Of a stretch of 64,000 nucleotides of DNA, positions 16,100 to 25,598 are shown one piece after another. The notes below the pieces were generated by a model. It ran no database searches. It was given only the letters and a program-made list of their open reading frames with translations, and had not been told where the DNA came from. The stretch covers positions 5,393 to 69,392 of the forward strand of contig DQIA01000037.1 of assembly GCA_003525905.1 (NCBI GenBank). Reading direction: 5' to 3'. How positions within the stretch are numbered: the first letter of the stretch is position 1; every line of letters begins with the position of its first letter. The translations under genes were made by a program, and so were the position numbers. Source of the stretch: Clostridiales bacterium. GTDB taxonomy: Bacteria; Bacillota; Clostridia; Oscillospirales; Oscillospiraceae.

Positions 16100-19000
16100 G
16101 TGTATTTTTCCCGGGAAAAACTGAATGCGCTCGTGCCGCCCGCCGGACTGGAGGGCGCGGCCGAGCTGCTGAACGGACTGGAGTATGATCGGAGCAGCGT
16201 ATGCTCCGCCGTCGTGACCGCCCTGCGCCCGCTGCTGGCGCGCCTTGCGCCGGAGCCGGAGGCCGGATGGCTGCCCGCGCTGTATGCGTGGCTGGACAAC
16301 GGTCTGTTCCCCGATCCCGCCTATCAGGCACCGCCCGAGGCACCGGTGCTTGCCGCGCTGGCCGAGCTGCTGGACGGCGTGCTCGCCTGCGAGGATGCGC
16401 CGTTCGATATGCTGACCGATCTGGCTGCGCACGGCCCGGAGGACGGGAGCCGTGTCGCCGATGAGCTGCCCGCCTTCCACGCCGCACTGCACGCCTCGCA
16501 TTTTGTGACCATGCTGCGCATCGGCCGGGAGCTTCTGCCGTTTGACGCCGCTTCGCACACCATCGGCGTGCACAACATCGCCACGCTGACCGCCCAGTGC
16601 GCGAAGGAAGCCGGGCTTCCCGTCGACGTCCCGCTCGTCAGCGCGGCCGCCCTGTGCCACGATATCGGCAAGTTCGGCTGCCGCGGCGCGGATGCAAAGC
16701 GCATCCCCTATCTGCACTATTATTATACCTGGCAGTGGCTGTCCGGCCACGGCATGGAGCACATCGCGCATATCTCCGCGAACCACTCCACCTGGGACCT
16801 CGAATTTGAGAATCTGCCCGTGGAGTCCCTGCTGCTCATCTATGCGGACTTCCGCGTGCGCGGCACGCGCGAGGGCGGGCGCGAGACCGTGCGCATTTAT
16901 TCACTGGCAGAGGCCTATGCGATGATCCTTTCAAAGCTGGCGGACGTTACGCCGGAAAAGGAGCGCCGTTACCGCACGGTCTATACGAAGCTGCGCGATT
17001 TTGAGGCCTATCTGCACAGCCGCGGCGCGGCCACGGAGCCCGGCCCCGCGCCGCAGCGAGAATCGCGTGACCCCGCCCTGCTCACGCAGCAGGAGGCGCT
17101 GGACGCCCTGCGCGCGCTGACGTTCGACCACGCCATCCGCCTGATGCATACCGTCAGCACGGACGCGTCGTTCGATCAGCTGCTCGAGCAGGCCCGCGGC
17201 GAGAAGAACACGCTGCGCATCCGCACCTACCTCGAGCTGTTTCAGGAATACCACACCTATATGTCCGGCGGAAACAAGCGCAAGCTGCTCGCCTTCCTCT
17301 ATGAGCTGCTGCTGTATCCCGAGGGCGACGTTCGCCGTCTGGCCGGGCAGCTCATGGGCAGCGTGCTAGCCAACAGCGGGCCGAAATACCGCAAGGAGCT
17401 GCCCTCCGCTGCGCCGCAGGACGCAGCCGCGCCCGCGATGCTCTCCGTGCTGGAGGAATCGCTCGGCCTGTGGGAGCAGACCGTGGCGCAGTGCCTGCAC
17501 CCCGACCACAAAATCTCCCCGAAGCACGCCCAGCGCATCTCCAACTCGCTGAAGGCCGTTGCCGAAACGCTTCTGGCCGAGACGGAGGACGCGGCGCGGC
17601 TGGCGCAGCCGCTGCTCTCGCGCCTGCCGAATGCCACGGACGAGGATAGCTTCGTGCTGCTCGACGCCCTCTACCACACCCCGCCGCATGCCGTCTCCAC
17701 GCTCGCCCCGGCGGCGGACCGGCTGCGCGCCCTGCTGTGCGGTCCGGACCAGAGCCGCCGCATTGCGGCCCTGCGCTGCCTGCGGCGCTTCCGTGCCGCC
17801 GCGCCGGAGGACCTGCTGCAGGAGGCCGCTGTGCCGCTTGCGGATGATCTTCCCGCCGTGCGTGCCCTGCGCGGCCGCCTGAGCGGTAAAACGCCCGCGC
17901 CGCTCTCGGAATCCGAGGCCTCGCTGCTCTACCTCAGCAATCTGAAGACTGCCGTGCCGTGGGTCGTGAAAAACGCCCAGATCGACCTGCTGCAGGCCGA
18001 TGCGCTGCAGCACACGGGCAACACATTCCACACGGCGACGCATCTTTCCAATCTGCTGTCCGTCAGCGAGCACCTTCCCGTGCGCGAGCACGCCGGGCGC
18101 GCGCTTCTGACCATCAGCACGCGCCTGAGCGTCGACCAGCGCAACGAGATCATCGTCGACCTCATGCGCGAGCTGGAAAACGGGCAGGAGCAGATCGCAC
18201 GCTTTATCCCCCGTTATCTCGGACGGCTGCTGAGCACCATGCCGGAAAAGGAGATCCGCGAAAGCATCGATTTTCTCGACGGCCTGCTGCGCAGCGGCAG
18301 CGCCCGCGCCGCTTCGACCTCGCTCCGGACGCTCGGCAGCCTGATCTCCGCCCTGCCGGAAAACAGCGTGCTGACGGAGCACTGCCTCGGCCTGCTGCTG
18401 ACGGGTGTGTCGCACTATGACGAGTCCGTGCACCGCAGCGCCATGACCGTTCTGTGTCACGATGTCATCGGCAGCGAACGCCTGCCGTTCTCCCTGCGGG
18501 CGCACTGCTTTGCCCGCGTGAGCAAAAAGCTCCTGTGCCTGCTGGCCGAGCCTGCACCGGGCAAGCTGACGTTCTTCAACCGGGCTGCCATGCTGAATCA
18601 CCTGTACCGCTTCCTTGTGCAGGCGGAGGTCGTACAGGGCGGGCTGCGCTTTCCCGCCCCGCTCCCGGCGGCGTTCTTCCCCGGCACGTTTGACCCGTTT
18701 TCCGCCGGACATAAGCGCATCGTGCAGGAAATTCGTGCGCTCGGCTATGAGGTCTATCTCGCCGTGGACGAATTCTCCTGGAGCAAGCGTACACTCGCGC
18801 GGCTGCTGCGCCGCCGGATCGTCAATATGTCCGTGGCCGACCAGTGGGACACCTATGTCTTCCCGAACGCCATCCCCATCAACATCGCCATGCCGGAGGA
18901 CATCGCGCGCCTGCGATCCTGCTTCCCCGGCCGGAGCGTGACGCTCGTGGCGGGCTGCGACGTCGTGTGCGGAGCCTCGGCCTACCGCTCGCTCCGCCCC

Positions 19001-20674
19001 GGCGGTGTACAGGAGCTGGATCACCTGCTCATCCGCCGCGGAGAGGCGGACGAAACGGACATCCGCACCCGTCTGCAGGGCCGCGTGACGTTTCTGGAGC
19101 TCCCGTCACAGCTCGAGGGCATCAGCTCCACGCGCATCCGCGAATCCATCGATCAGGACGTCGATATCTCCATGCTTGTCGACCCGATCGTCCAGTCCTA
19201 TATCTATGAATACGACCTCTATCTCCGTTCCCCGCAGCACAAGAACGTGCTGCAGGCGCAGGAGCTGGAATTCTGCATCGTGACGGGGACGGAGGACGAC
19301 CTCCCACCTGCCCTGTTCGAGCGGCTGCGCAGCACGCCGGAGCCGCTGGCCATCCTGCTGCGCAGCCGTAGGCGCCATGCGGCCGTCGGCTGGTGCTGCG
19401 GCCATACCGTGCGCCCGGCGAGCCTGTTTGCGGAGCTCGGCTCCGTCGAGGCCGCCTCGGCCGTCCGCCGCCTGACCTCCGGCAAGCTGCTGAAGCTCGA
19501 CCATGTGGAGGCGGACGACGCGCAGACGCGGCGCATGCTTGTCAATGAGCTGCTCGCCCGCAGTCTGGCATCCGACCACACATTTGCGCTGGCCCACTGC
19601 GTGGGCGAATGGCTGGAGGAGCTCGGCTTCTCCCCCGTCGAGGATGCCGAGGGACTGCTGTGCGTCGACATGCGCGCCCCCATTGTCCTCATTCAGGACG
19701 TGCTGCTGTGCATCAAAAAGCCACACCACGATGAGCCGCAGGTGCGCGCCGCCGTAGAGTCCGCCCGGCCCCGGCTGCGCCGCGCGCTGTGCGCGCTGTA
19801 TCCCGGCAGGCTCGTGCTGAGCTTCGACGCGGAGCTGCTCAACCAGTCGCTCATGTACCGCGTGCAGAAGCTCGGCGGTGTACTCGGCGCACCGGCCGGG
19901 CAGCTCGGCCGGGCCATGTGCGTGCCCTACGGCAAGATTCTCTCCGACGAGATCGTGCCGAACACCGTCACAAAGACGCTGCATGTGGACAAGACATTCG
20001 CGCCGGACGGCAGCTCGTTCTCCGTCCCGGCCTACCCCGGCTACGACACCGTGCGCAATCAGGTCCGCACCATCAAGGCCTTTCGCCGCCCGGTCATCCT
20101 CGTGGACGATCTGCTGCACAACGGTTACCGCCTCGACAAGCTCAGCCCGGTCTTTGCCGCGGAGGAGCTGGAGATCCGCACCGTCGTCGTCGGCATTCTC
20201 TCGGCGCGCGGCCGCGACCTCATGGAGGTGCAGGGGCGGCAGGTCGAGTGCGAATACTTCATCCCGAATCTGCACTACTGGGTCACGGAGAGCCTGCTGT
20301 ATCCTTTCCTCGGCGGCGACAGCGTCGGCACGCCTGCGCCGGGGCGGATGCTGCCCTCCATCAACCTGATCCTGCCCTATTACTACCCGCGCCACTATGT
20401 TGGAACGACGGACGCCGCCATCCGCGACCTCAGCCGCACTGCGCTGGAGAACACGCTCTCCATCCTACACGCGCTCGAGCAGGCGCATCAGGCGCAGTTC
20501 AGCACGGCGCTGACGCTGCGCCGCCTCGGCGAGGCCCTCTACCGCCCGCGTCTGCCGGATCGCGGCCGGTCCCTGCGCTATGACCTGTCGCTTCCCGCCT
20601 CCGCCTGTCTGGAGGACGATCTGCTGCGGCTTGACCGCATCCGTATGCGAGGAGGAATGATCCATGGAGCTTAA
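16100..20674 (+). CDS. Giant multidomain protein: HD domain, helical repeats, NadD-like nucleotidyltransferase, GNAT-like stretch, phosphoribosyltransferase-like domain
   Basis: About 1524 residues. An HD domain spans roughly residues 125-255, with HDIGK at 187, more His (HISANHS) near 224-229 and Asp near 250. A long Leu/Ala-rich helical region (about 330-840) looks like HEAT/ARM repeats. A nucleotidyltransferase domain (about 855-1040) has GTFDPFSAGH at 862 and the closing ISSTRIRES at 1008, as in NadD/CoaD. A stretch around 1060-1195 resembles a GNAT fold (VGEWLEELGFSPVEDAEGLL). The last part (about 1200-1430) has the PRTase loop VILVDDLLHNG near 1333. I prefer GTG 16100, nine bases after GGAGAGG, to ATG 16091, which abuts that site. 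Function is unknown; nucleotide or cofactor metabolism is suggested. Confidence 0.88.
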   Translation: MYFSREKLNALVPPAGLEGAAELLNGLEYDRSSVCSAVVTALRPLLARLAPEPEAGWLPALYAWLDNGLFPDPAYQAPPEAPVLAALAELLDGVLACEDAPFDMLTDLAAHGPEDGSRVADELPAFHAALHASHFVTMLRIGRELLPFDAASHTIGVHNIATLTAQCAKEAGLPVDVPLVSAAALCHDIGKFGCRGADAKRIPYLHYYYTWQWLSGHGMEHIAHISANHSTWDLEFENLPVESLLLIYADFRVRGTREGGRETVRIYSLAEAYAMILSKLADVTPEKERRYRTVYTKLRDFEAYLHSRGAATEPGPAPQRESRDPALLTQQEALDALRALTFDHAIRLMHTVSTDASFDQLLEQARGEKNTLRIRTYLELFQEYHTYMSGGNKRKLLAFLYELLLYPEGDVRRLAGQLMGSVLANSGPKYRKELPSAAPQDAAAPAMLSVLEESLGLWEQTVAQCLHPDHKISPKHAQRISNSLKAVAETLLAETEDAARLAQPLLSRLPNATDEDSFVLLDALYHTPPHAVSTLAPAADRLRALLCGPDQSRRIAALRCLRRFRAAAPEDLLQEAAVPLADDLPAVRALRGRLSGKTPAPLSESEASLLYLSNLKTAVPWVVKNAQIDLLQADALQHTGNTFHTATHLSNLLSVSEHLPVREHAGRALLTISTRLSVDQRNEIIVDLMRELENGQEQIARFIPRYLGRLLSTMPEKEIRESIDFLDGLLRSGSARAASTSLRTLGSLISALPENSVLTEHCLGLLLTGVSHYDESVHRSAMTVLCHDVIGSERLPFSLRAHCFARVSKKLLCLLAEPAPGKLTFFNRAAMLNHLYRFLVQAEVVQGGLRFPAPLPAAFFPGTFDPFSAGHKRIVQEIRALGYEVYLAVDEFSWSKRTLARLLRRRIVNMSVADQWDTYVFPNAIPINIAMPEDIARLRSCFPGRSVTLVAGCDVVCGASAYRSLRPGGVQELDHLLIRRGEADETDIRTRLQGRVTFLELPSQLEGISSTRIRESIDQDVDISMLVDPIVQSYIYEYDLYLRSPQHKNVLQAQELEFCIVTGTEDDLPPALFERLRSTPEPLAILLRSRRRHAAVGWCCGHTVRPASLFAELGSVEAASAVRRLTSGKLLKLDHVEADDAQTRRMLVNELLARSLASDHTFALAHCVGEWLEELGFSPVEDAEGLLCVDMRAPIVLIQDVLLCIKKPHHDEPQVRAAVESARPRLRRALCALYPGRLVLSFDAELLNQSLMYRVQKLGGVLGAPAGQLGRAMCVPYGKILSDEIVPNTVTKTLHVDKTFAPDGSSFSVPAYPGYDTVRNQVRTIKAFRRPVILVDDLLHNGYRLDKLSPVFAAEELEIRTVVVGILSARGRDLMEVQGRQVECEYFIPNLHYWVTESLLYPFLGGDSVGTPAPGRMLPSINLILPYYYPRHYVGTTDAAIRDLSRTALENTLSILHALEQAHQAQFSTALTLRRLGEALYRPRLPDRGRSLRYDLSLPASACLEDDLLRLDRIRMRGGMIHGA

Positions 20675-21893
20675 ACAATGGCACGGCTTCTGCCTGTGCC
20701 CGCTGGGCGGAGTCTGTCCGCCGGATGCCGTGCCCGCAGACGCGCCGTTTTCCCCGCTGGTGTTTCTTGTCCGGCGCGATCCGCTGCGCTCCCGCGGCCT
20801 GTTTGCCGTTACCGTGCTGGACGAGGTCTTCGAGGCCGAGACGGCCGGTGTGCTGCTGCCGCCGGCGCAGGGGACGACGCCTGCCGAGCCGCTGCGCGAA
20901 TTTGTGGCGGCTAACGGCGCCTGCGTGCTGAACACGGCGTTTTCCGCCGCATTCTCCGTTCTGGAGCGCTGGCACCGGAAGCGCACACAGCCGCTGCGCG
21001 TCACGCTCGTCGGGCTTGGCGATGTGGGCGGCACGCTGCTGCTGGCGCTGAAGCTGCTCGGCCGGGAGCTGGGCGAGCTGCGCATCTATGACCCGAACGC
21101 CGCGCAGTGCCGACGCTACGAGCTGGAGCTGAATCAGGTCCTTCCGCTGGACCACCCACTGCCGCCCGTCACCGTCTGCACGGAGGACACGCTGTTCGAC
21201 TGCGACCTGCTGCTGTTCACGGCCTCGCGCGGCGTGCCGCCCGTCGGCTCCGGCGTGGCGGACGTGCGGCTGGCGCAATACGAAAAAAACCGCGTCATGC
21301 TGCGCAGCTATGCAGCCATGGCGCGCAAAACGCACTTCACCGGCCTGTTCTGCCAGATCTCCGATCCCGTCGACCCGCTGGCCTGCGCCGTGTTCCGTGA
21401 GAGCAACCGCAATGCCGCCGGAGAATTTGACGGCTGCGGCCTGCTGCCGGAGCAGGTACAGGGCTTCGGCCTCGGCGTGATGGCGGCGCGCGCCCGCTGG
21501 TGTGCGCAGGAGGACGGCATCGATTTTGCAAACGGCCGCGTCTATGGTCCGCACGGCAGCGGTCTTGTCGCGGCAAACGGTCCCACGGCATATGACGAAG
21601 CGGTCTCCGCCCGGCTGACGGAGCGGACCGTGCATGCCAATCTTGAGGTACGGGCGCTCGGCTTCAAGCCGTATCTTGCCCCGGCTCTCTCCTCTGCCGC
21701 CGTGAGCATTCTGTCCCTTGTGCGCGGGCAGCCGTATGATGCCGCTCTGCCGCTCGGCGGCGTGTGGCTCGGCGCACAGCGGCGCATGACGCCGCTCGGC
21801 CCATTGCAGCGCCGCGAGCCGCTCCACCCCGCGCTGCTTGCCCGCATCGAGGCCGCGCGGCTGGAGCTGGAGGCCTTCTGCCATGATGCCTGA
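20664..21893 (+). CDS. Rossmann-fold dehydrogenase-like protein (lactate/malate dehydrogenase type)
   Basis: A 409-residue protein whose start overlaps the giant gene by 11 bases (AGGAGG site inside it), so the two are translationally coupled. After a ~115-residue N-terminal part without clear homology comes VTLVGLGDVGGTLLLALKLLG (about residues 114-134), a dinucleotide-binding motif, then LRIYDPNAAQCRRYELELNQ and LLLFTASRGVPP, the layout of lactate/malate dehydrogenases. A later NPxD-like segment reads QISDPVDPLACAV (about 232-244). The usual catalytic His region is not obvious. It probably binds NAD(P), but the substrate is unknown. Confidence 0.8.
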   Translation: MELKQWHGFCLCPLGGVCPPDAVPADAPFSPLVFLVRRDPLRSRGLFAVTVLDEVFEAETAGVLLPPAQGTTPAEPLREFVAANGACVLNTAFSAAFSVLERWHRKRTQPLRVTLVGLGDVGGTLLLALKLLGRELGELRIYDPNAAQCRRYELELNQVLPLDHPLPPVTVCTEDTLFDCDLLLFTASRGVPPVGSGVADVRLAQYEKNRVMLRSYAAMARKTHFTGLFCQISDPVDPLACAVFRESNRNAAGEFDGCGLLPEQVQGFGLGVMAARARWCAQEDGIDFANGRVYGPHGSGLVAANGPTAYDEAVSARLTERTVHANLEVRALGFKPYLAPALSSAAVSILSLVRGQPYDAALPLGGVWLGAQRRMTPLGPLQRREPLHPALLARIEAARLELEAFCHDA

Positions 21894-22956
21894 GCCGCTG
21901 ACTCTCGTCTGCCCGTCGGCCGGGCCGCGCCTGAGAGACGTGATCGAGACGGCACTGTGCGACCTTCCGGTCCGCTATGCGCAGGGCGACTTGCGCGGCG
22001 CGCGCATTCTGTTTGCACTCGATGCAGGCTCAGTAGGAATGGATGAGCCGACGCTTCGCCTGCTTCGGCGGCTGCGGACCGAGCCGGGCTGTCTGGAGGG
22101 CTCCGTCTGCGGCTTCGTTGTCGGCGGAGAGACGGAGCTCTACACCAAGGCGCTGGCGCAGGATCTGGCGCTCGCCGCGAATCTCGCCGGGGCGGCCCTG
22201 CCCGGCAAGCCGCTCGTGGAGGGAACAGGCTCCCTCTATAACCAGCACATTCTCGCCGCGCGGCGCGGCATGAGCTGGGAGGAGACATACCGTGCACGCA
22301 CGAGGGAGCTGGGAGAACGCCTGCTCGCCTTTTCCCCGAAGCGCGTCGGGCGGCCGAAGCTGCTCGTGCTGCATGCCTCCGAAAGCGGCCGCTCGAGCAC
22401 GCTCTGGATGGGCCGCGAGCTGAGCCGCCGCCTGAGCGGCTGCTGCAGCATTGCGGAAATTTCGCTGCGCAACGGCACAATCCACGACTGCCGCGGCTGC
22501 TCCTACAGCGCGTGCCTGCATTTTGCGCGCAGCGGCAGCTGCTTTTACGGCGGAGCCATCTCCGAGACCGTCCTGCCCGCGATCCGCGAGTGCGACGCCA
22601 TGCTGTTCCTCTGCCCGAACTACAACGATGCCGCCGGCGCAAATTTCACGGCCCTGTTCAACCGCCTGACGAGCCTGCTGCTGCAGTGCGACCTGTCGGA
22701 AAAGCAGCTCTACAGCGTCATCGTCTCCGGCTACTCCGGCGGCGATCTCGTCGCGCGCCAGCTGCTCGGTGCGATGTGCCTGAACAAGACCGTCTCGCTG
22801 CCGCCGCGCTTCTGCCTGCTGGAAACGGCGAACGACCTGCCAACGGCGCAGGCTCTGCCGGGCATCGCCGGGCGGCTGGACGCCTTTGCCGCTGCCATGC
22901 AGCGCTCCCTGTGTCAGCCCGCCGGGAACAGCTCGGAAATTTCACCGAACGAATAG
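21883..22956 (+). CDS. Flavodoxin-like / NADPH-dependent FMN reductase family protein with Cys cluster
   Basis: A 357-residue protein overlapping the dehydrogenase gene by 11 bases, with GGAGG nine bases before the ATG. The N-terminal ~150 residues are of unknown type. The C-terminal half is flavodoxin-like: LLVLHASESGRSSTLWMGREL (about 165-185, phosphate loop), then HDCRGCSYSACLHFARSGSCF (about 202-222) with four Cys that could hold a [4Fe-4S] cluster as in iron-sulfur flavoproteins, and AMLFLCPNYNDAAGANF (about 240-256), the flavin-edge motif. It likely carries FMN and transfers electrons. Its 3' end overlaps the convergent deacetylase gene by 43 bases. Confidence 0.82.
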   Translation: MMPEPLTLVCPSAGPRLRDVIETALCDLPVRYAQGDLRGARILFALDAGSVGMDEPTLRLLRRLRTEPGCLEGSVCGFVVGGETELYTKALAQDLALAANLAGAALPGKPLVEGTGSLYNQHILAARRGMSWEETYRARTRELGERLLAFSPKRVGRPKLLVLHASESGRSSTLWMGRELSRRLSGCCSIAEISLRNGTIHDCRGCSYSACLHFARSGSCFYGGAISETVLPAIRECDAMLFLCPNYNDAAGANFTALFNRLTSLLLQCDLSEKQLYSVIVSGYSGGDLVARQLLGAMCLNKTVSLPPRFCLLETANDLPTAQALPGIAGRLDAFAAAMQRSLCQPAGNSSEISPNE

Positions 22957-23705
22957 CCCATCTCCTCCCAGCGCGTGAGCAGACTGTCGAGGATGGCCGC
23001 ATTTGTCTGCGAGGTGCTGTGCAGCAGCACAACGGCTCCGTTGTGGATGCGCGGGATGAGCTTGGCATAGGCCTGCTCCGACGTTGGCTGATCGTCCTGC
23101 AGCCAGTCCACATAGGCAAGGCTCCAGAATACCGTGTGATAGCCGAGCTGCTGCGCCATTTCGAGATTTTTCTCGGAATAGATGCCCTGCGGCGGGCGGT
23201 AGAATCTTGCAAGCTCCTGCCCGGTCGTGTCACGGTAGAGCATCTCGAGGGACTCGAGCTCCTGCCGGAACTGCTCCATCTCCCCGATCTTCGACATGTC
23301 CCAGTGGTGGTAGGTGTGATTGCCGACCGTATGCCCCTCCTGCGCCATGCGCCGGACGAGGTCTGGATTTCGCTCGATGTAGTTGCCGACCAGGAAGAAT
23401 GCCGCCGGAGCGTGGTGCTTCTGCAGCGCATCGAGGATCTGCGCCGTGCAGCCGTTCTCATAGCCCGCGTCGAACGTGAGATAGATGCGCTTCTGCGCCG
23501 TATCGCCAAGGAAGGCCGCATCATACTGCCGCAGCCGGTCCGCTGTGGTGTTTCCCACGGGCGGCTGGCCCTCCTGCTGGAAGCTCAGGCCCCACGAGCC
23601 AGTGGGGAGCGCCGCTGCCTGCTTGGCCGCGCCCGCGCCCGCAAGGGCCAGAATGATGCCCAGCACGAGCAGGACGGGCAGATTCCGCCGGTAAAAGTTT
23701 CGCAT
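22914..23705 (-). CDS. Polysaccharide deacetylase, PdaA-like (delta-lactam biosynthesis)
   Basis: A 263-residue protein with an N-terminal signal anchor (about residues 7-28) and a NodB deacetylase domain: TFDAGYENG (motif 1, catalytic and metal Asp), GHTVGNHTYHH (motif 2), RFYRPPQG (motif 3), the WSLAYVDW motif and VVLLHS. The GYENG and VDW motifs are those of PdaA, which removes acetyl from N-acetylmuramic acid to make muramic-delta-lactam in spore cortex. This fits a spore-forming lineage. I chose the ATG at 23705, about eight bases after GAGG; a GTG/ATG pair lies just upstream. The 3' end overlaps the flavoprotein gene on the opposite strand. Confidence 0.88.
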   Translation of the reverse strand: MRNFYRRNLPVLLVLGIILALAGAGAAKQAAALPTGSWGLSFQQEGQPPVGNTTADRLRQYDAAFLGDTAQKRIYLTFDAGYENGCTAQILDALQKHHAPAAFFLVGNYIERNPDLVRRMAQEGHTVGNHTYHHWDMSKIGEMEQFRQELESLEMLYRDTTGQELARFYRPPQGIYSEKNLEMAQQLGYHTVFWSLAYVDWLQDDQPTSEQAYAKLIPRIHNGAVVLLHSTSQTNAAILDSLLTRWEEMGYSFGEISELFPAG

Positions 23706-23787
23706 GTCCATCACCTCGCCTCAGTTTATGCAGCCGCTGCCGGGAAATATGCAGGGCGCGAATTTCCCGGCTGTCAAGTTTTTTCTC

Positions 23788-23816
23788 TTGACAAGCGCAC
23801 ATCCGTCTGCTATAAT
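23788..23816 (+). promoter_or_regulatory. Promoter of the ylxM-ffh-rpsP-khpA operon
   Basis: -35 TTGACA (23788-23793) and -10 TATAAT (23811-23816) with a 17-base spacer, 25 bases before the ylxM start. This is one of the strongest promoter matches in the window. Confidence 0.85.
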
Positions 23817-23841
23817 ACCCAAGGTCAAGGGGGGCAGTATC

Positions 23842-24192
23842 ATGAAACAGGAAGCCTTTACCATGTCCCTGCTCTTCGACACCTACGGCGCGCTGCTGAC
23901 CGAAAAGCAGCAAACCTATTTTGACCTCTATTACAATCAGGATCTCTCGCTGGCAGAGATCGCCGAGCAGGAGGGCATTTCCCGTCAGGGCGTTCACGAC
24001 GCCATCACCCGCAGCGAGGCGCTGCTCGCTTCGTTCGAGCGCGTGACCGGCTGCGTCGCCCGGGAGCAAAAGCTCCGCCATGCCCTCGCCGCGATCACCG
24101 CCGAGGCCCAGCCCCTGCTGCAGGCCGGGGATCCCGCCACCCGGCAAGGCGCCCAGCGCATCCTTGCCGCCGTTGATTCCCTGAAGGAGTAG
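23842..24192 (+). CDS. ylxM: UPF0122 (YlxM) putative DNA-binding protein
   Basis: A 116-residue protein with a sigma-70 region-4-like helix-turn-helix (LTEKQQTYFDLYYNQDLSLAEIAEQEGISRQGVHDAI, about residues 18-55) and a charged C-terminal helix. YlxM is conserved directly before ffh in Firmicutes and is thought to tune the signal recognition particle system. Here it ends two bases before ffh. The ATG at 23842 follows an AAGGGGGG site. Confidence 0.94.
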   Translation: MKQEAFTMSLLFDTYGALLTEKQQTYFDLYYNQDLSLAEIAEQEGISRQGVHDAITRSEALLASFERVTGCVAREQKLRHALAAITAEAQPLLQAGDPATRQGAQRILAAVDSLKE

Positions 24193-24194
24193 CC

Positions 24195-25538
24195 ATGGCA
24201 TTTGAAGGTCTGACCGCAAAACTGAACGCCGCGTTCAAAAAGCTGCGCGGCAAGGGCCGCCTGTCCGAATCCGATATCAAGGAGGCCATGCGCGAGATCC
24301 GTCTTGCGCTTCTGGAGGCGGACGTCAGCTATAAAGTCGTCAAGGACTTCGTCAAGTCCGTTTCGGAGCGATGCTCCGGGCAGGACGTGATGGAGAGCCT
24401 GACCCCTGCACAGACGATCGTCAAGATCGTCAACGAAGAGCTCATCCGTCTGATGGGCAGCGAAAACCAGCGTATTTCCATCTCCCCCAAGCCGCCGACG
24501 GTCGTTATGCTCGTCGGTCTGCAGGGCGCAGGCAAGACCACGAACGGCGCAAAGCTCGCCGGTCTGTTCAAAAAGCAGGGCAAGCGCCCGCTGCTCGTCG
24601 CCTGCGATATTTACCGCCCCGCCGCCATCAAGCAGCTGGAGGTCGTCGGCGGTCAGCTCGGCATCCCGGTGTTCCAGATGGGTCAGGAAAACCCCGTGAA
24701 GATCGCCAAGGCCGCCATCCGCCATGCGCAGCAGCACGGCAACGACATGGTCTTCCTCGACACGGCCGGCCGCCTGCATGTGGACGAGGCCCTGATGAAC
24801 GAGCTGAAGTCCATCAAGGCAGAGGTCCAGCCGAATGAGATCCTGCTCGTCGTGGACGCCATGACCGGTCAGGACGCCGTGAACGCCGCTCAGTCGTTCA
24901 ACGAATGGCTGGACATCGACGGCGTGATGCTCACGAAGCTCGACGGCGATGCCCGCGGCGGCGCTGCGCTGTCCGTCAAGGCCGTCACCGGCAAGCCCAT
25001 CAAGTTCATCGGAACCGGCGAAAAGCTCGACATGATCGAGCCGTTCCACCCGGAGCGTATGGCTTCTCGTATTCTCGGCATGGGCGACGTGCTCACGCTG
25101 ATTGAGAAGGCCGAGCAGGCCCTCGACCAGAAGAAGGCCGCCGAGCTCGAGCAGAAGATGCGGGCCAACAAGTTCACGCTCGCCGATTTCTACGATCAGC
25201 TCCTGCAAATTCGGAAGATGGGTCCCATGCAGGACCTGCTCGGCATGATCCCCGGCATGGGCAGCATGAAGAATGTGCAGGTCGACGAATCGGCCCTCGG
25301 CCGCGTCGAAGCCATCATTCTCTCCATGACGCCCTATGAGCGTGAGAATCCCGCGTGCCTGAATTCCTCGCGCAAGCGCCGCATCGCGCTTGGCTGCGGT
25401 CAGAAGGTCGAGGACGTTAACCGTCTGCTCAAGCAGTTTGACCAGATGCAGCAGCTTATGAAGCAGATGAACGGCAAGGGCAAAAAGCGCAAGCTGCCCG
25501 GCAAAATGGGAGGCTTCCCCGGCTTCCCCGGTATGTGA
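24195..25538 (+). CDS. ffh: Signal recognition particle protein Ffh (SRP54)
   Basis: A 447-residue protein with the complete N, G and M domains. The N domain helix bundle covers residues 1-90. The G domain has the P-loop GLQGAGKTT near 107, DTAGR near 190 and TKLDGDARGG near 248. The Met-rich M domain (about 300-447) includes the RNA-binding SRKRRIALGCG and a C-terminal run of Met/Lys/Gly. Ffh with SRP RNA brings ribosomes making membrane proteins to FtsY. No SRP RNA gene or ftsY is in the window. Confidence 0.98.
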   Translation: MAFEGLTAKLNAAFKKLRGKGRLSESDIKEAMREIRLALLEADVSYKVVKDFVKSVSERCSGQDVMESLTPAQTIVKIVNEELIRLMGSENQRISISPKPPTVVMLVGLQGAGKTTNGAKLAGLFKKQGKRPLLVACDIYRPAAIKQLEVVGGQLGIPVFQMGQENPVKIAKAAIRHAQQHGNDMVFLDTAGRLHVDEALMNELKSIKAEVQPNEILLVVDAMTGQDAVNAAQSFNEWLDIDGVMLTKLDGDARGGAALSVKAVTGKPIKFIGTGEKLDMIEPFHPERMASRILGMGDVLTLIEKAEQALDQKKAAELEQKMRANKFTLADFYDQLLQIRKMGPMQDLLGMIPGMGSMKNVQVDESALGRVEAIILSMTPYERENPACLNSSRKRRIALGCGQKVEDVNRLLKQFDQMQQLMKQMNGKGKKRKLPGKMGGFPGFPGM

Positions 25539-25598
25539 TCATTGGACCGCAACCAGGTCTGACGATATATTTTGAATTCTATTTGGAGGTGAAACCCC

